DNA from: CAJFUR01 sp904420575
GTDB taxonomy: Bacteria; Actinomycetota; Coriobacteriia; Coriobacteriales; Eggerthellaceae
Reading direction: 5' to 3'
Assembly (NCBI GenBank): GCA_965119745.1
Contig: OZ221973.1
Coordinates: 2,666,001 to 2,730,000 of the forward strand
DNA length: 64,000 nucleotides
Positions 41,554 through 52,100 of the stretch are shown in pieces. A program made the translations under genes and the position numbers. Under the pieces are notes generated by a model that worked only from the letters and a program-made list of their open reading frames with translations, ran no database searches and was not told the DNA's origin. How positions within the stretch are numbered: position 1 is the stretch's first letter; each line of letters opens with the position of its first letter.

Positions 41554-42048
41554 ATGAACGACAACGAAGCAGAGCAGCGCCGCGAGGAGCTTATCGTCCG
41601 CATGGGGCGGGCCATCAGCCAGATAAACGGAGTCTACGCCAAGGCCGAAAAGCTCATGGGGCTCAACCCCTACGTCTCGAAGGTGCTCTACGCTCTCTTG
41701 TTCGGAAACGGGATCACGCAGAGCGAGATATGCGATGCCTACGAGATGCCCAAGCAGACGGTCAACAACATCGTGAAACGCCTTGTCGAAAAAGGTTTTG
41801 CCGAGGTGCGTTGCGACGAAGCGAACCGCAAGAGCAAGCCCGTCGTGCTTACCGAGGACGGGTATGCGTTCGCCGACCACGTGCTTGCACCCATGTTGCT
41901 GTTCGAGAAGCGGGTTCTGTCTGATATGGGCGAGGAATCCTATACAAAGCTGATTGCCCTCCTTGAAGAAGAAGCCGGGGCGATCGAACGAGCCCTCGCG
42001 CAGGGACGCCTACGCGAAGACGCGGCCCGAGAGGTTTGGGTCGTATGA
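41554..42048 (+). CDS. MarR-family repressor of the efflux operon
   Basis: 164 residues. Winged helix with ITQSEICDAYEMPKQTVNNI, VKRLVEKGFAEV and a wing DEANRKSKPVVLTEDG; helices before and after form the dimer. AAAGGAGG precedes the ATG. The stop overlaps the first ABC gene start (ATGA). It likely represses itself, the ABC exporter and the MATE gene, released by a drug-like ligand. Confidence 0.93.
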   Translation: MNDNEAEQRREELIVRMGRAISQINGVYAKAEKLMGLNPYVSKVLYALLFGNGITQSEICDAYEMPKQTVNNIVKRLVEKGFAEVRCDEANRKSKPVVLTEDGYAFADHVLAPMLLFEKRVLSDMGEESYTKLIALLEEEAGAIERALAQGRLREDAAREVWVV

Positions 42049-43874
42049 AAGGGCTCGTGCGTTTTCTCAAAGGCTACAAGCTCGCCTGCTTCGGCGTGGT
42101 CGTATTCATGTTCGTCCAGGTGGCTGCTGCGCTGCTCGTGCCGACGCTTGTCGCGGGCATCGTCAACGATGGGATCGTGCCCGGAGATGTGAATCATGTG
42201 TGGGCTTTGGGGCTTGCGATGCTCGGCGCCGCTGCCGTCTCGGCTGCGGCAACGCTTGCAGGAACCTACGTCTCCGCCTCTATCGCGACCGGCGTCTCTC
42301 GCGATATGGCATGTGCACTGTACGAGAAAGCCCATCGAATGCCCCATCTCGAGGTGGGGCGATTCGGCGTCGCTTCTCTCATCACGCGAAGCACGAGCGA
42401 CGTGAACCAGATCCAGCAGGCGCTCCTCGTTTTCATTGAGATGTTGCTGCCGGTGCCGTTCATGGTCGTCATCGGCATGGCGCTCATGTTCTCGAAGGAC
42501 CCCGTGCTCGCCGCCGGCATCGTCGGCGTCATGATCGCGATCGTCGTTGCCTTCCTCGTCCTCTCGCGGGTCGTCATCCCCTATTTCGAGAGGCTCCAGC
42601 GTCAACTCGACACCATGAACCTCACGGTGCGGGAGAGCATCGCCGGCGTGCGCATCGTCCGGGCGTTTCGACGCACCGGGTGGGACAGGCTGCGGATGGA
42701 GGTGGCTGCCGGTGATTATGCGGCAACGGCAATCAAAACGAACAGGATATTCGCCGTCGTGGTGCCGTTCGTCATGCTGCTCTTCAACGCGACGACGTTT
42801 GCGATACTCTTCGTGGGCGGCAACCAGGTGGCCGAGGGATCCCTTGAGATCGGCGACATCATGGCGCTCGTGGAGTACGCCATGCTCGTTCTCGGCTATT
42901 TGCTGATGGGTGTCGCCATGCTGATTTTCATCCCCCAGGCGCAGGTGAGCGCACGGCGCATAAACGAAGTGCTCGAAAGCGAAGCGCTGCCGCTCGGCGA
43001 CGACGGCGCGAGCAAGAAGTCGCCGCTCGGCGAGGGCGGCGAAAACGGGAAGTTGCCGCTCGGCAAGGGCGGCGCGAGCGAAGATGCCGCCGACGAGCAA
43101 CGCGCACGCAACTGCGCAGCCATTGCCGGACAGCAGGCCCTCGGCCAACCTGTCGTCGAATTCAGGGGCGTCGGCTTTTCCTACGAAGGAGCCGAGAACC
43201 CCGTGCTGAAGGACGTGAGCTTCGTGGTCAACCCGGGCGAGACCACGGCCATCATCGGCGCAACGGGCTCCGGAAAATCCACGATCGCGAACCTTCTCAT
43301 GGGCTTTTTCGAAGCACGTCAAGGCGATATTCTCGTCGACGGAAAACCCCTCGGCTCGTACCATGCAACAGACCTGCGCAAGCGGATAGGCTTCGTTCCG
43401 CAGAAGCCGTTCTTGTTCAAAGGGACGATCGCGGACAACCTGCGCCACGGCCTTGCGTGTGCGACCGAGCGGCAGATGCGCTCGGCGCTTGCCACCGCTC
43501 AGATAGCCGACTTCGTGGAAGGTCTGGAAGACGGGCTCGATTCTCCGGTCACTCAAGGCGGCGACAACTTTTCGGGCGGTCAGCGCCAACGACTCGCCAT
43601 CGCGCGTGCGCTCGTGCGCCGCCCCGAGATACTCCTGTTCGACGATTCTTTCTCGGCGCTGGACGCGACGACCGACTTCAGGTTGCGCAGAGCGCTCAAG
43701 GAGGATGCTCCGAACAGCGCGAAAATCGTGATCGCGCAGAGGGTGTCGAGCATTGCCGACGCCGAGCGCATCGTCGTGCTCGACGAGGGGCGGGTTGTCG
43801 GAACGGGAACCCATGACGAACTGCTCAATACGTGCACCGAATACCGCACCATCGTCCAGTCGCAGGAAGGATAG
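42045..43874 (+). CDS. ABC exporter half-transporter with degenerate nucleotide site
   Basis: 609 residues. Six-helix TMD (1-~310), a 33-residue repeat linker, and NBD with Walker A GATGSGKST, signature NFSGGQRQRL and Walker B ILLFDDSFSALD. The catalytic Glu is Asp, the mark of one half of a heterodimeric exporter with one weak ATP site. Partner is the next gene. The linker has PLGDDGASKKS, PLGEGGENGKL and PLGKGGASEDA. Likely multidrug or lipid-type export. Confidence 0.93.
   Translation: MKGLVRFLKGYKLACFGVVVFMFVQVAAALLVPTLVAGIVNDGIVPGDVNHVWALGLAMLGAAAVSAAATLAGTYVSASIATGVSRDMACALYEKAHRMPHLEVGRFGVASLITRSTSDVNQIQQALLVFIEMLLPVPFMVVIGMALMFSKDPVLAAGIVGVMIAIVVAFLVLSRVVIPYFERLQRQLDTMNLTVRESIAGVRIVRAFRRTGWDRLRMEVAAGDYAATAIKTNRIFAVVVPFVMLLFNATTFAILFVGGNQVAEGSLEIGDIMALVEYAMLVLGYLLMGVAMLIFIPQAQVSARRINEVLESEALPLGDDGASKKSPLGEGGENGKLPLGKGGASEDAADEQRARNCAAIAGQQALGQPVVEFRGVGFSYEGAENPVLKDVSFVVNPGETTAIIGATGSGKSTIANLLMGFFEARQGDILVDGKPLGSYHATDLRKRIGFVPQKPFLFKGTIADNLRHGLACATERQMRSALATAQIADFVEGLEDGLDSPVTQGGDNFSGGQRQRLAIARALVRRPEILLFDDSFSALDATTDFRLRRALKEDAPNSAKIVIAQRVSSIADAERIVVLDEGRVVGTGTHDELLNTCTEYRTIVQSQEG
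42990..43088 (+). repeat. Three 33-bp tandem repeats in the ABC gene
   Basis: Units begin CCGCTCGGC at 42990, 43023 and 43056, each 33 bp, coding 11-residue PLGxxG units. They lie between the membrane and ATPase domains; copy-number change would keep the frame. Confidence 0.85.
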
Positions 43875-43882
43875 GTGGCGTC

Positions 43883-45718
43883 ATGCCGGAAACAGCGGAT
43901 ACCACAGCATTCGTAGAGGACGGGATGAGTGCCGAAAAGGCGCAGGACCCGCGCGAAACGGCCAAGCGCTTCCTTCGCGACCTCATGGTGCAGAAGTGGC
44001 GGCTGCTGACGATCGCGATCTGCCTGGTGGGAGCGGCGGCTTGCAGCGTGCTCATCCCTATCACCATCGGTGCGGCCATCGACGAGATATTCAGCGGCGT
44101 GAAGCAGGCGGTCGAGAACGAGACGGTATTCCAAGTCGGCTTTGAAACCATGAGCGCCGTGCTGATCGAACTCGTCGTGCTCTACGTTTTGAGCGCCGCG
44201 CTCACATTCGCGGAAGAATACCTGATGGCAAGCGTCGCCCAGAATTTCGCGTTGAAGCTCAGGCGAGAGACGGCGGCCAAGCTGGAGCGCCTGCCCGTGG
44301 CATATTACGATGCCCATCAGCGCGGCGACATCCTGAGTCGCATGACCAACGACGCGAAACGGGTGGCCGACACGCTGCAAGAGGGCATCACCCAGTTCAT
44401 CACCGCCGCGGCGACCATCATCGGCGCCTTTGTCGTCATGGTCGGCATCAGCGTGGAGCTCACCTTCTGGGCGTTCGGCACCGTCATTCTCGGGCTGGCG
44501 CTTACCGCCCTCATATCGTCCGTTACCTACAAGGCATACGCGAAAAGCCAGGAAGCGCTCGGTCGTTTCAATGCCCAGATCGAAGAAGGCCTGACGGGAC
44601 ATGCGACCATCCGTGCGTTCAACTTGCAGAAAGAGTCGGCGGAAAAAACCCGAGCGGCTGCGGAAGCCTGTCGCAAAGCCGGGCTCAACGCGCAGTTCCT
44701 CACCTACGGCGTCATGCCGGTCGTGCGCTTCGCGAGCCAGTTCGGCTACGTGGTCATCGCCATCCGCGGTGCCATGATGACCATGAGCGGCACCATCACG
44801 CTCGGCGACATCCAGGCGATGCTGCAGTACGTCGACCGCATTTCCGAACCGGTGTCAGAGTTTGCCTTCACCATCGCGAGCGCTCAAGGCGCGCTCGCCT
44901 CGGCGGAGCGCATCTACCAGCTGCTCGACGAGGAAGACGAACCCGACCTGCGCACCAATGCCAAGGTGCTTCCCGAACCGCGCGGCAAAGTGGAGTTCCA
45001 GAAGGTGATGTTCGGCTACGAGGACGGCGCCAAGCTTTTCGAGGATGTGAACGTCGTCGTCGAGCCGGGAACGATGGTGGCCATCGTCGGACCAACGGGC
45101 GCCGGCAAGACGACGCTCGTGAACCTCCTCATGAGGTTCTACGACCCGCAAGGCGGACGCATTCTCGTGGACGGGGTGGACATCCGCGCCATGGGCCGCG
45201 ACGAACTCCATGGGATCTTGGGGATGGTCCTCCAAGACACGTGGCTCTTCAGCGGAAGCATCGCCGACAACATCGCCTACGGCAGGCCGAACGCAACACG
45301 CGAGGAGATCGAGCGAGCGGCGAGGGCGGCCCGCATCGACCACTTCGTCAAGACGCTGCCGCAAGGCTACGACACCGTGGTCGATGACGAGCTGCTGCCG
45401 ATGTCGGCAGGACAGAAGCAGCTCATCACCATCGCGCGGGCGCTTTTGGCCGATCCGCCCATCCTCATTCTCGATGAAGCCACGTCCAACGTGGACACGC
45501 GCACGGAGGCCGCCATCCAGGAGGCCATGGCGCATCTCATGAAGGGCCGCACAAGCTTCGTGATCGCGCACCGGCTCTCGACGATCCGCGACGCCGACCT
45601 CATCCTGGTGATGGAGGCAGGCACCATCGTGGAGCAGGGAACTCACGAGGGGCTGATGGCGGCAGGCGGGCGCTATGCCGAGCTTCAGAAAAGCCAAGCG
45701 GCGGCTTTGGTCGCCTGA
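43883..45718 (+). CDS. ABC exporter half-transporter, catalytically complete partner
   Basis: 611 residues. Six-helix TMD with LPVAYYDAHQRGDILSRMTN and an NBD with Walker A GPTGAGKTT, Walker B ILILDEATSNVD and catalytic Glu present. The signature is MSAGQKQLITIAR, altered from LSGGQ, as expected in the heterodimer partner. Starts 8 bp after the first half, same operon. Confidence 0.94.
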   Translation: MPETADTTAFVEDGMSAEKAQDPRETAKRFLRDLMVQKWRLLTIAICLVGAAACSVLIPITIGAAIDEIFSGVKQAVENETVFQVGFETMSAVLIELVVLYVLSAALTFAEEYLMASVAQNFALKLRRETAAKLERLPVAYYDAHQRGDILSRMTNDAKRVADTLQEGITQFITAAATIIGAFVVMVGISVELTFWAFGTVILGLALTALISSVTYKAYAKSQEALGRFNAQIEEGLTGHATIRAFNLQKESAEKTRAAAEACRKAGLNAQFLTYGVMPVVRFASQFGYVVIAIRGAMMTMSGTITLGDIQAMLQYVDRISEPVSEFAFTIASAQGALASAERIYQLLDEEDEPDLRTNAKVLPEPRGKVEFQKVMFGYEDGAKLFEDVNVVVEPGTMVAIVGPTGAGKTTLVNLLMRFYDPQGGRILVDGVDIRAMGRDELHGILGMVLQDTWLFSGSIADNIAYGRPNATREEIERAARAARIDHFVKTLPQGYDTVVDDELLPMSAGQKQLITIARALLADPPILILDEATSNVDTRTEAAIQEAMAHLMKGRTSFVIAHRLSTIRDADLILVMEAGTIVEQGTHEGLMAAGGRYAELQKSQAAALVA

Positions 45719-45769
45719 CAAGCGAAAAGCACGGACGCCGAGCGTTCATGCAGGAGAAAGAGGGTAGAC

Positions 45770-47098
45770 GTGGCCATCAAACTATCGGATTCGTTCACCT
45801 ACGGGCGGCTCGCTCTGTTCGCCGTGCCGTCCATCGTGATGATGGTGTTCGCGTCCATCTACAGTGTCGTGGACGGGCTCTTCGTGTCGAACTTTGCCGG
45901 CAAGGACGCGCTAGCCGCCGTCAATCTGGTATTCCCGCTGGTGACGGCATTGGGCTGCATCGGCTACATGCTGGGCACCGGCGGTGCTGCGCTCGTGGCG
46001 AAGATCATGGGAGAGGGTGACGGCAAGCGCGCGAATCGATTGTTCACGTTCATTTTCCTCTCGGCGGTGGTATTCGGGATCGTGCTCTCGCTCATGGGGT
46101 CTGCCTTCATGAGGCCGTTTTTGGGCCTCATGGGAGCGGATGGAGAGCTTGTCGATCTCTCCATCCAGTACGGGCAGATCCTCTTTTTCGCGTTGCCGTT
46201 CTTCATCCTCCAAAACGTCTTCCAAAGCTTTTTCGTGGCAGCCGAGAAGCCGCACATCGGATTGGTCGTCATCGTGGCGGGCGGCCTGGTCAACATCGTG
46301 CTCGACTACGTGTTCATCGGCGTGTTTGGCTGGGGCGTCGTCGGGGCTGCGCTCGCGACAGCCGCGGGGCAGATTCTCGCGGCGGTCATACCGATCATGT
46401 ACTTCGCAACCAGCAAGACGTCGCGACTTCGCCTGACGAAACCCGTGTTCGAGCTCCGCTCTCTTGGCAAGGCCTGCTTGAACGGCTCCTCCGAGCTCAT
46501 GACCGAGATCGCAGCGTCTGTCGTAGCCATGCTCTACAATTTCCAGCTCATGGGGCTCGCCGGTGCCGACGGTGTGGCCGCGTACGGCGTCATCATGTAC
46601 GTGAACTTCGTGTTCACGGCCATCTTCTTCGGCTTCTCCATGGGAACAGGGCCGATCGTCAGCTACAACTATGGAGCCGGACGGCATCTCGAGCTCAAGG
46701 GGCTGCTTAAAAAGAGCCTGGTGATCGTGGGTATTTTCGGCGTCGCGATGTTCGGGCTGTCCCATCTCGTGGCAACCCCTCTGGTGAACCTGTTCGTCGG
46801 CTACGACGCTTCCTTGGCGGAGATGACCCTCCACGGCTTCCGTATCTATTCTGTGGCTTTTCTGCTGATGGGGTTCAGCATCTACGGCTCGGCGTTCTTT
46901 ACGGCGCTCAACAACGGTCCCGTGTCGGCGCTGATATCGTTCGTGCGCACGCTGGTGCTCGAGACGTCCACCGTCATGCTGCTGCCCATCTGGTTCGGCA
47001 TCGACGGCGTGTGGAGCGCGATCATCGTCGCCGAATCGTGCGCGCTTCTTTTGACGGCCGGCCTCCTGGTTGCCTTCCGCAGGAAGTACTACTACTAG
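45770..47098 (+). CDS. MATE-family efflux pump (MepA-like)
   Basis: 442 residues, 12 membrane helices in two bundles. MepA-type features: IVMMVFASIYSVVDGLFVSN, GKDALAAVNLVFPL, GTGGAALVAKIMGEG and the second half YNYGAGRHLELKGLLKKSL. Extrudes drugs using Na+ or H+. GTG 45770 has GAGGGTAGAC upstream. 51 bp after the second ABC gene, so likely under the same MarR control. Confidence 0.93.
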   Translation: MAIKLSDSFTYGRLALFAVPSIVMMVFASIYSVVDGLFVSNFAGKDALAAVNLVFPLVTALGCIGYMLGTGGAALVAKIMGEGDGKRANRLFTFIFLSAVVFGIVLSLMGSAFMRPFLGLMGADGELVDLSIQYGQILFFALPFFILQNVFQSFFVAAEKPHIGLVVIVAGGLVNIVLDYVFIGVFGWGVVGAALATAAGQILAAVIPIMYFATSKTSRLRLTKPVFELRSLGKACLNGSSELMTEIAASVVAMLYNFQLMGLAGADGVAAYGVIMYVNFVFTAIFFGFSMGTGPIVSYNYGAGRHLELKGLLKKSLVIVGIFGVAMFGLSHLVATPLVNLFVGYDASLAEMTLHGFRIYSVAFLLMGFSIYGSAFFTALNNGPVSALISFVRTLVLETSTVMLLPIWFGIDGVWSAIIVAESCALLLTAGLLVAFRRKYYY

Positions 47099-47294
47099 GC
47101 GACGACGTGGCCATGCGGCTGGCGGCCATCGGCCTCGTCGTCGGCGCGTTGCAGGACTCGCGTGAAACGGCCGGACTCGTCGTCCGACGTGCTGTCCGCG
47201 ACCGCCGCCCGATACGGAGCATGGCGCCAAGCCGGCAAGAACTTCCGTCTGGGCAAAGACACGTTCGGCGAGGACGGGCTCGCCTAAGCGGCGC

Positions 47295-47331
47295 GCCGCC
47301 GGCTCCTCCACGAAGGCGGGGAGCCGGCGGC
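47295..47331. terminator. Hairpin between the MATE gene and the NYN gene
   Basis: Perfect 12-bp stem GCCGCCGGCTCC (47295-47306) with 47320-47331, 13-nt loop. Between convergent genes. Confidence 0.7.
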
Positions 47332-47358
47332 ACGGGAAATGGTGCGGATCGCGGGCCC

Positions 47359-49098
47359 CTAGTCCCGCGCGACGGCGTGCAGCTTGTCGCCGCGCCGCTC
47401 GACCGCAATGCCCTCGAGATCGGCCACGTACGACTTGAACTGCGAGTAGCCCAGGTCGCGCAGCTTGAAGGTGCGATAGCGGGCACGCACGCGCTTGCCA
47501 AGCGCGGAAAGTTCCACGCCAGCGGGCCCGGCCTCGGCCACCAGCTGGCGCACGTACGCCTGGGGGTCGGCCGCACCCTTCGGGGATTCCTCAACCTGCC
47601 CACGTGAAGGCTGCTCGTCTTTCGCAGGTTGCGGCGCTTTGGCAGACTGCTCGTCCTTCGCGGGTTGCGCCGCTTGGGCCTGTGCGGATTTCCGGGCCTG
47701 CTTGGCCTTGCGCGGCTGCTTCGGCTTCTGAGGCTGCGCCTCCCCCTTGGGCTGCCCTTCCTGCTCGGCCTCGCGCGCCTGCGGCCGAGGCTGCGCCTGA
47801 CCGCGGCTCGACGAGGCCTTGCGCTCCGCCGCCGCGCGCCGACGGGCCCGGCCCGGCCGGTTGTCCTCTACGACCGGCTGCGCCGGCTCGGCAGCCTTGA
47901 CGGATTCCGGCGTCTCCGGCATAGCCACAGGCGTCGCCTCGGGCTCGGGCGCCGCGGCTTCCGGCCTCTCGGGCGAGGACTCTGCCGGCTCTTCGGCAGC
48001 GGGAGCGCCCGGCATGTCGGCCGGCCCTTCGGCGGCTTCCTTTGCCTGGCTCGCAGCGTCGGCATCGCGCAAGGCGCCACGCCTGCCCTTCGCGTTCCTG
48101 CTCGAACCCACGCGCGTCGAACGGCGCAGCTTCTTCTCCACGCTCCCGGCACGTTCCGCGCCTTCGGATTCGCCCGACGCGTCGTCCGGTGCCGGTGCGG
48201 GGGCTTCCTGCGCCGCCGGCGGTTCCTCCGCCTTCGCCTCGGACGGCTCGGGCGCGGCCACGGTCGCCGCCTCCGACCCCTCGGCGTCCTCCGGCACGGT
48301 GCCCTTTGACGCCGCTTCGGCGGCGGGGGCCTTGTCCTCGGCGAGCTCCACCGTCACGGAGCTGCCGTCCTTCGTGATGACGATGCCGTGGAACTCGTCG
48401 AGCAGCTTCTTCAGCTGGTTCGTGCCGTAGCTGCGCACGTCGAAGTCGGGATAGCGCTTGAGCAGGCGGCTGCCCACCTCGCCCAGGCCCGTCGACTTGC
48501 CGTTGTTCAGGTTGTCGGTGATGATGTTCACCACGGCCCGCTCGATCTCATCGATGGACGGCCCCGTGTTCTGGCCTGCCGCCGCCTGGCCGCCCTGCTC
48601 GGGCTTGCCCTTGCCGCGCCCGTTCGCCTTGCCGTTGCTGTTCTGGGCGGCGGGCAACAGCAGTTCGAGGGTCGTGAAGATGTCGCACGCCTTGCGGAAC
48701 GGCACGGGGGTCTTCTTCTCCCCCATGCCGATGACCGTGAGGCCGCTCTCGCGGATGCGGCTCGCGAGGCGCGTGAAGTCGCTGTCGCTCGACACGATGC
48801 AGAACCCCTCCACCGAGCGCGTGTACAGGATGTCCATCGCGTCGATGATCATGGCCGAGTCGGTGGCGTTCTTGCCCTGCGTGTAGCCGAACTGCTGGAT
48901 GGGCGTGATGGAGTTCTCCAGCAGCGCGTCCTTCCATTTGGCGTGGAGCGTGAGCGTCCAGTCGCCGTAGATGCGCTTGTAGGTGACGGTGCCGTACTTC
49001 GACAGCTCGTCCATGATGGGCTTGAGGTACTTCGCCGACACGTTGTCGGCATCGATGAGCAGGGCGAACCGCTGCTCGGATGACGGTTTGGGCTCCAT
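47359..49098 (-). CDS. NYN-domain ribonuclease-like protein with two OST-HTH/LOTUS domains
   Basis: 579 residues. NYN (PIN-like, LabA/MARF1 type) domain ~8-150 with FALLIDADNVSAKY, ATDSAMIIDAMD and IVSSDSDFTRLA, placing the acidic residues. First OST-HTH ~180-255 (IDEIERAVVNII, YGTNQLKKLLDE), then ~250 residues of Ala/Glu/Pro/Lys-rich low complexity, and a second OST-HTH at the end (YVRQLVAEAGPAGVEL, DLGYSQFKSYVADL). Likely cleaves or binds RNA. ATG 49098 has AAGGAGTG upstream. Stand-alone gene after the adhesin on the same strand. Confidence 0.88.
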   Translation of the reverse strand: MEPKPSSEQRFALLIDADNVSAKYLKPIMDELSKYGTVTYKRIYGDWTLTLHAKWKDALLENSITPIQQFGYTQGKNATDSAMIIDAMDILYTRSVEGFCIVSSDSDFTRLASRIRESGLTVIGMGEKKTPVPFRKACDIFTTLELLLPAAQNSNGKANGRGKGKPEQGGQAAAGQNTGPSIDEIERAVVNIITDNLNNGKSTGLGEVGSRLLKRYPDFDVRSYGTNQLKKLLDEFHGIVITKDGSSVTVELAEDKAPAAEAASKGTVPEDAEGSEAATVAAPEPSEAKAEEPPAAQEAPAPAPDDASGESEGAERAGSVEKKLRRSTRVGSSRNAKGRRGALRDADAASQAKEAAEGPADMPGAPAAEEPAESSPERPEAAAPEPEATPVAMPETPESVKAAEPAQPVVEDNRPGRARRRAAAERKASSSRGQAQPRPQAREAEQEGQPKGEAQPQKPKQPRKAKQARKSAQAQAAQPAKDEQSAKAPQPAKDEQPSRGQVEESPKGAADPQAYVRQLVAEAGPAGVELSALGKRVRARYRTFKLRDLGYSQFKSYVADLEGIAVERRGDKLHAVARD

Positions 49099-49189
49099 GA
49101 CACTCCTTGTCCTTCGCACGCATGCTCTGACATCATAGCACTTCGCGCCAGGACGACGGCCTGCGCGCGGCCGGCCCCGCAAAACCCCT

Positions 49190-52100
49190 TCACGCCCCGG
49201 AAGGATACTCCCAGCACCTACGAAGGCGGTGTACCGCGCCGGCGCACGCCGCCGACGAAAGCGCAGCCGCAACGCCCAACAGCACGACGATCGGCCCTTG
49301 GCCGTCCCCTGTCTTCGACAGCAGCGTCGCCGGAGGAATTTCCTCGTTGGTCACCTGCAGCACCAGCCCGTCATCCACGATGGCATAGCCCGCGCCCGCC
49401 TCCCCGGCAAGCGTTCCGTCCGACCCGACCGTGAAGGTGTAGCCTTCCTCGATGCGTTTGTGACCGTCAGGGGCCTTCTGTTCCGTGATCGTGTACGACG
49501 CTCCCGCAATCAGGGAGGCCAGCGTGGCCGTGCCGTCCTGCGCGCTAGCAAGCGTCTTCTCGGTCGTGCCGTCGGCGAACATGCCGGTCACCTTGAACTC
49601 GGCACCGGCAAGCGCCTTGCCGTTCTCGGACATCTTGCGCAGCCCGACCTCGATGGCCGCATCCTCCACCGTCACCACTGCGGTCCCGCCCACCTGGTCG
49701 ATGGACACGGCGTCACGCACGCCCTCCGGCGTCTCGTCGTCCACCACCACCGTGCCGTCGTCATGGACGCGCAGCACCACATCGCCCAGGAGTTCGTAGC
49801 CGGCAGGAGCCTGCGTTTCCCGAATCAGATATCGCTCGCCGTCCTCGCTTCCCAGAAGCACGTAGTCCTGGAACAGCACGCCCGTATCGTCGGACGAGAA
49901 CGTTTTCTCCGCATCCCCATCGGGGAACCGGCCCTGCACGGCGAACTCGGCTCCCGCAAGCGCATTGCCTGCGGCGTCACGCTTGATCAGCGAAACCCGG
50001 ATCAAGTCGTCCTTCACGGAAACCACCGCCGTGCCGTCGACGTCTTCTGCGGCCGTGTACAGCCCGCTGCCCTCTTTGCCCGCCACGCTGCCGGCCGCGT
50101 CGGCACCGTCGAAGGACAGCGTGCCGTCGTCGTTGACCGTGAACGTGGCCGACCCCGCCAGTTCATGCCCTGTCGGAGCAGACACTTCGGAAATGGTGTA
50201 GGACGCACCCGCCACCAACCAGGCGGCGTCGATTTCAACCGTGCCGTCGGCTCCGCTCGTAAACGTTTTGGCGTCGGAGCCGTCGTGGGGAACGATCTCG
50301 AACACCGCGCCCGCCAAAGGCTCGCCGTCGCGGTTGGTCTTCATGATTTTCGCCTTGATGGGCGCATCGGCCATCGTCAACGCAATGACGCCGTCATCCG
50401 CAATCTGATATCCCGGCTGTCCGGCGCCTGCCTCCACGCTGCCGGCAGCCGCCGTCATGCTGCCGTCTGCCGCCATCACGAAGCTGAAGGGGTCCGCCGC
50501 TATTTCGTGTCCGTCCGCCGCACGCACCTCGACAATGGTGTACGTCTCGCCCGCCACCAGCAATGCCTCTAAGTTGACGAGGCCGCCGTCGTCCGTGGTC
50601 AGGCACTGCTCGGTGCTGCCGTCGGCAAATGCGCCCGTCACCACGAACTCTGCGCCTGCAAGCGGCGTTGCGTAGTCGTCGGTGCTCACCTTCTGCAAGC
50701 CCACGACCACCGGCGTGTTCACGGCCCGCACGGTGAACGTGTTGGCATCGCCTTTCTCGTAGCCGTTCGGCACCACGCCCGTTGCCTCTATGGCGCCGTC
50801 TTCGGCGACCCTGATGGAAAGCGTCCCGGCAATCAGCTCGTAGCCTGCGGGCGCCGCCGTCTCCGCGATGTCGTACGTCGCGCCCACGCACAGCTGGCCC
50901 TCCAGCGAGGCCGTGCCGTCCGCCCCCGTCGTCAGCTCCTTCGCCTCCGTCGTGCCGTCGGCGAACGTGCTCGCGCCCGTCGGCGTCACCGTGAACCGCG
51001 CGCCGGGAAGCAGGGTGCCGTCCTCAGCGACCTTTTCCACGACGATCCGCGTCGGAACGTCGGCGGCGACCACCGTCACGCCATCGGCGTCCACGCGGTA
51101 TCCAACCATGTCCCCGACGGGAGCCAGCGTGCCATCGGCCCGCACGTCGAACGCGAACGTGCCAGCAATGCGCGTGTACCCGGCCGGCACGCCCGTCTCG
51201 GTCACCTGGTAGCGGTTGCCCGCAACCAGACCCTCGATCAGAACCGTGCCGTCGGCGCCGGTTTCCACGCTCTTGCTCGCAGCGCCGTCGGCGAAGGCGC
51301 CCACCACGTCGAAGGTCACGCCGGACAGCGCCTGCGTCTCGTCGTTGGCGTTCACCTTCTTGACGAATGCCCGTATGGGTTCGTCGGCAAGGGAGACGGT
51401 GGCCGCGCTGCCGTCCAAAGACCACGGGGCGGAAACGCCGTCAGCCGCCGCCAACGATCCGTCCGCCTGCACCGTCACGCGCAGCGACTCGCCCGCCAAC
51501 TCGTAGCCTGCGGGCGCCGCCGTCTCCGCGATGTCGTACGTCGCGCCCACGCACAGCTGGCCCTCCAGCGAGGCCGTGCCGTCCGCCCCCGTCGTCAGCT
51601 CCTTCGCCTCCGTCGTGCCGTCGGCGAACGTGCTCGCGCCCGTCGGCGTCACCGTGAACCGCACGTCGGGAAGAGCCGCCGACCCGTCCTCGTTGGTCTT
51701 GCGCAGCACCAGTTGCGTGGGCCGGTTCTCCACGTCCTGCAGCACGGCCTCCGCCTCCACGGTGTCCCGTGCGACGACGAACGCATCGCTCGTCACCGGA
51801 TCGTTGCCGATCTGTCCCGCAAAGCCGCCGGACGGCACCGTTTCCACAAAGCGGTACGTGCCCCATGGCAGGCCGGAAATGCGCAGCACGCCCGCCTCCG
51901 GCATGACGGAGTCGTCCTCTGCGGCGCCTCCTGCGGCGTCAAGCACATATGCCTTCCCCGTGGCAAGTCCCGTCGCAACGTCCTCCCACGTGGCGTCGGC
52001 ACGTTGCCGCTGCAGGGCGAACGCCGCGCCGTCAAGCGCCGCGCCGTCGGCGGAGCTCTCCTTCTTGAATGACGCGCTGCCGGTCAGCCGCGTGTTCGCC

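Noticed and set aside
47160..47285. Possible 41-residue ORF after the MATE gene (ending GKDTFGEDGLA)
   Set aside because: Protein-like ending, but weak ribosome site, no recognised family and a GC-rich region where such frames arise by chance. It may be a gene remnant.
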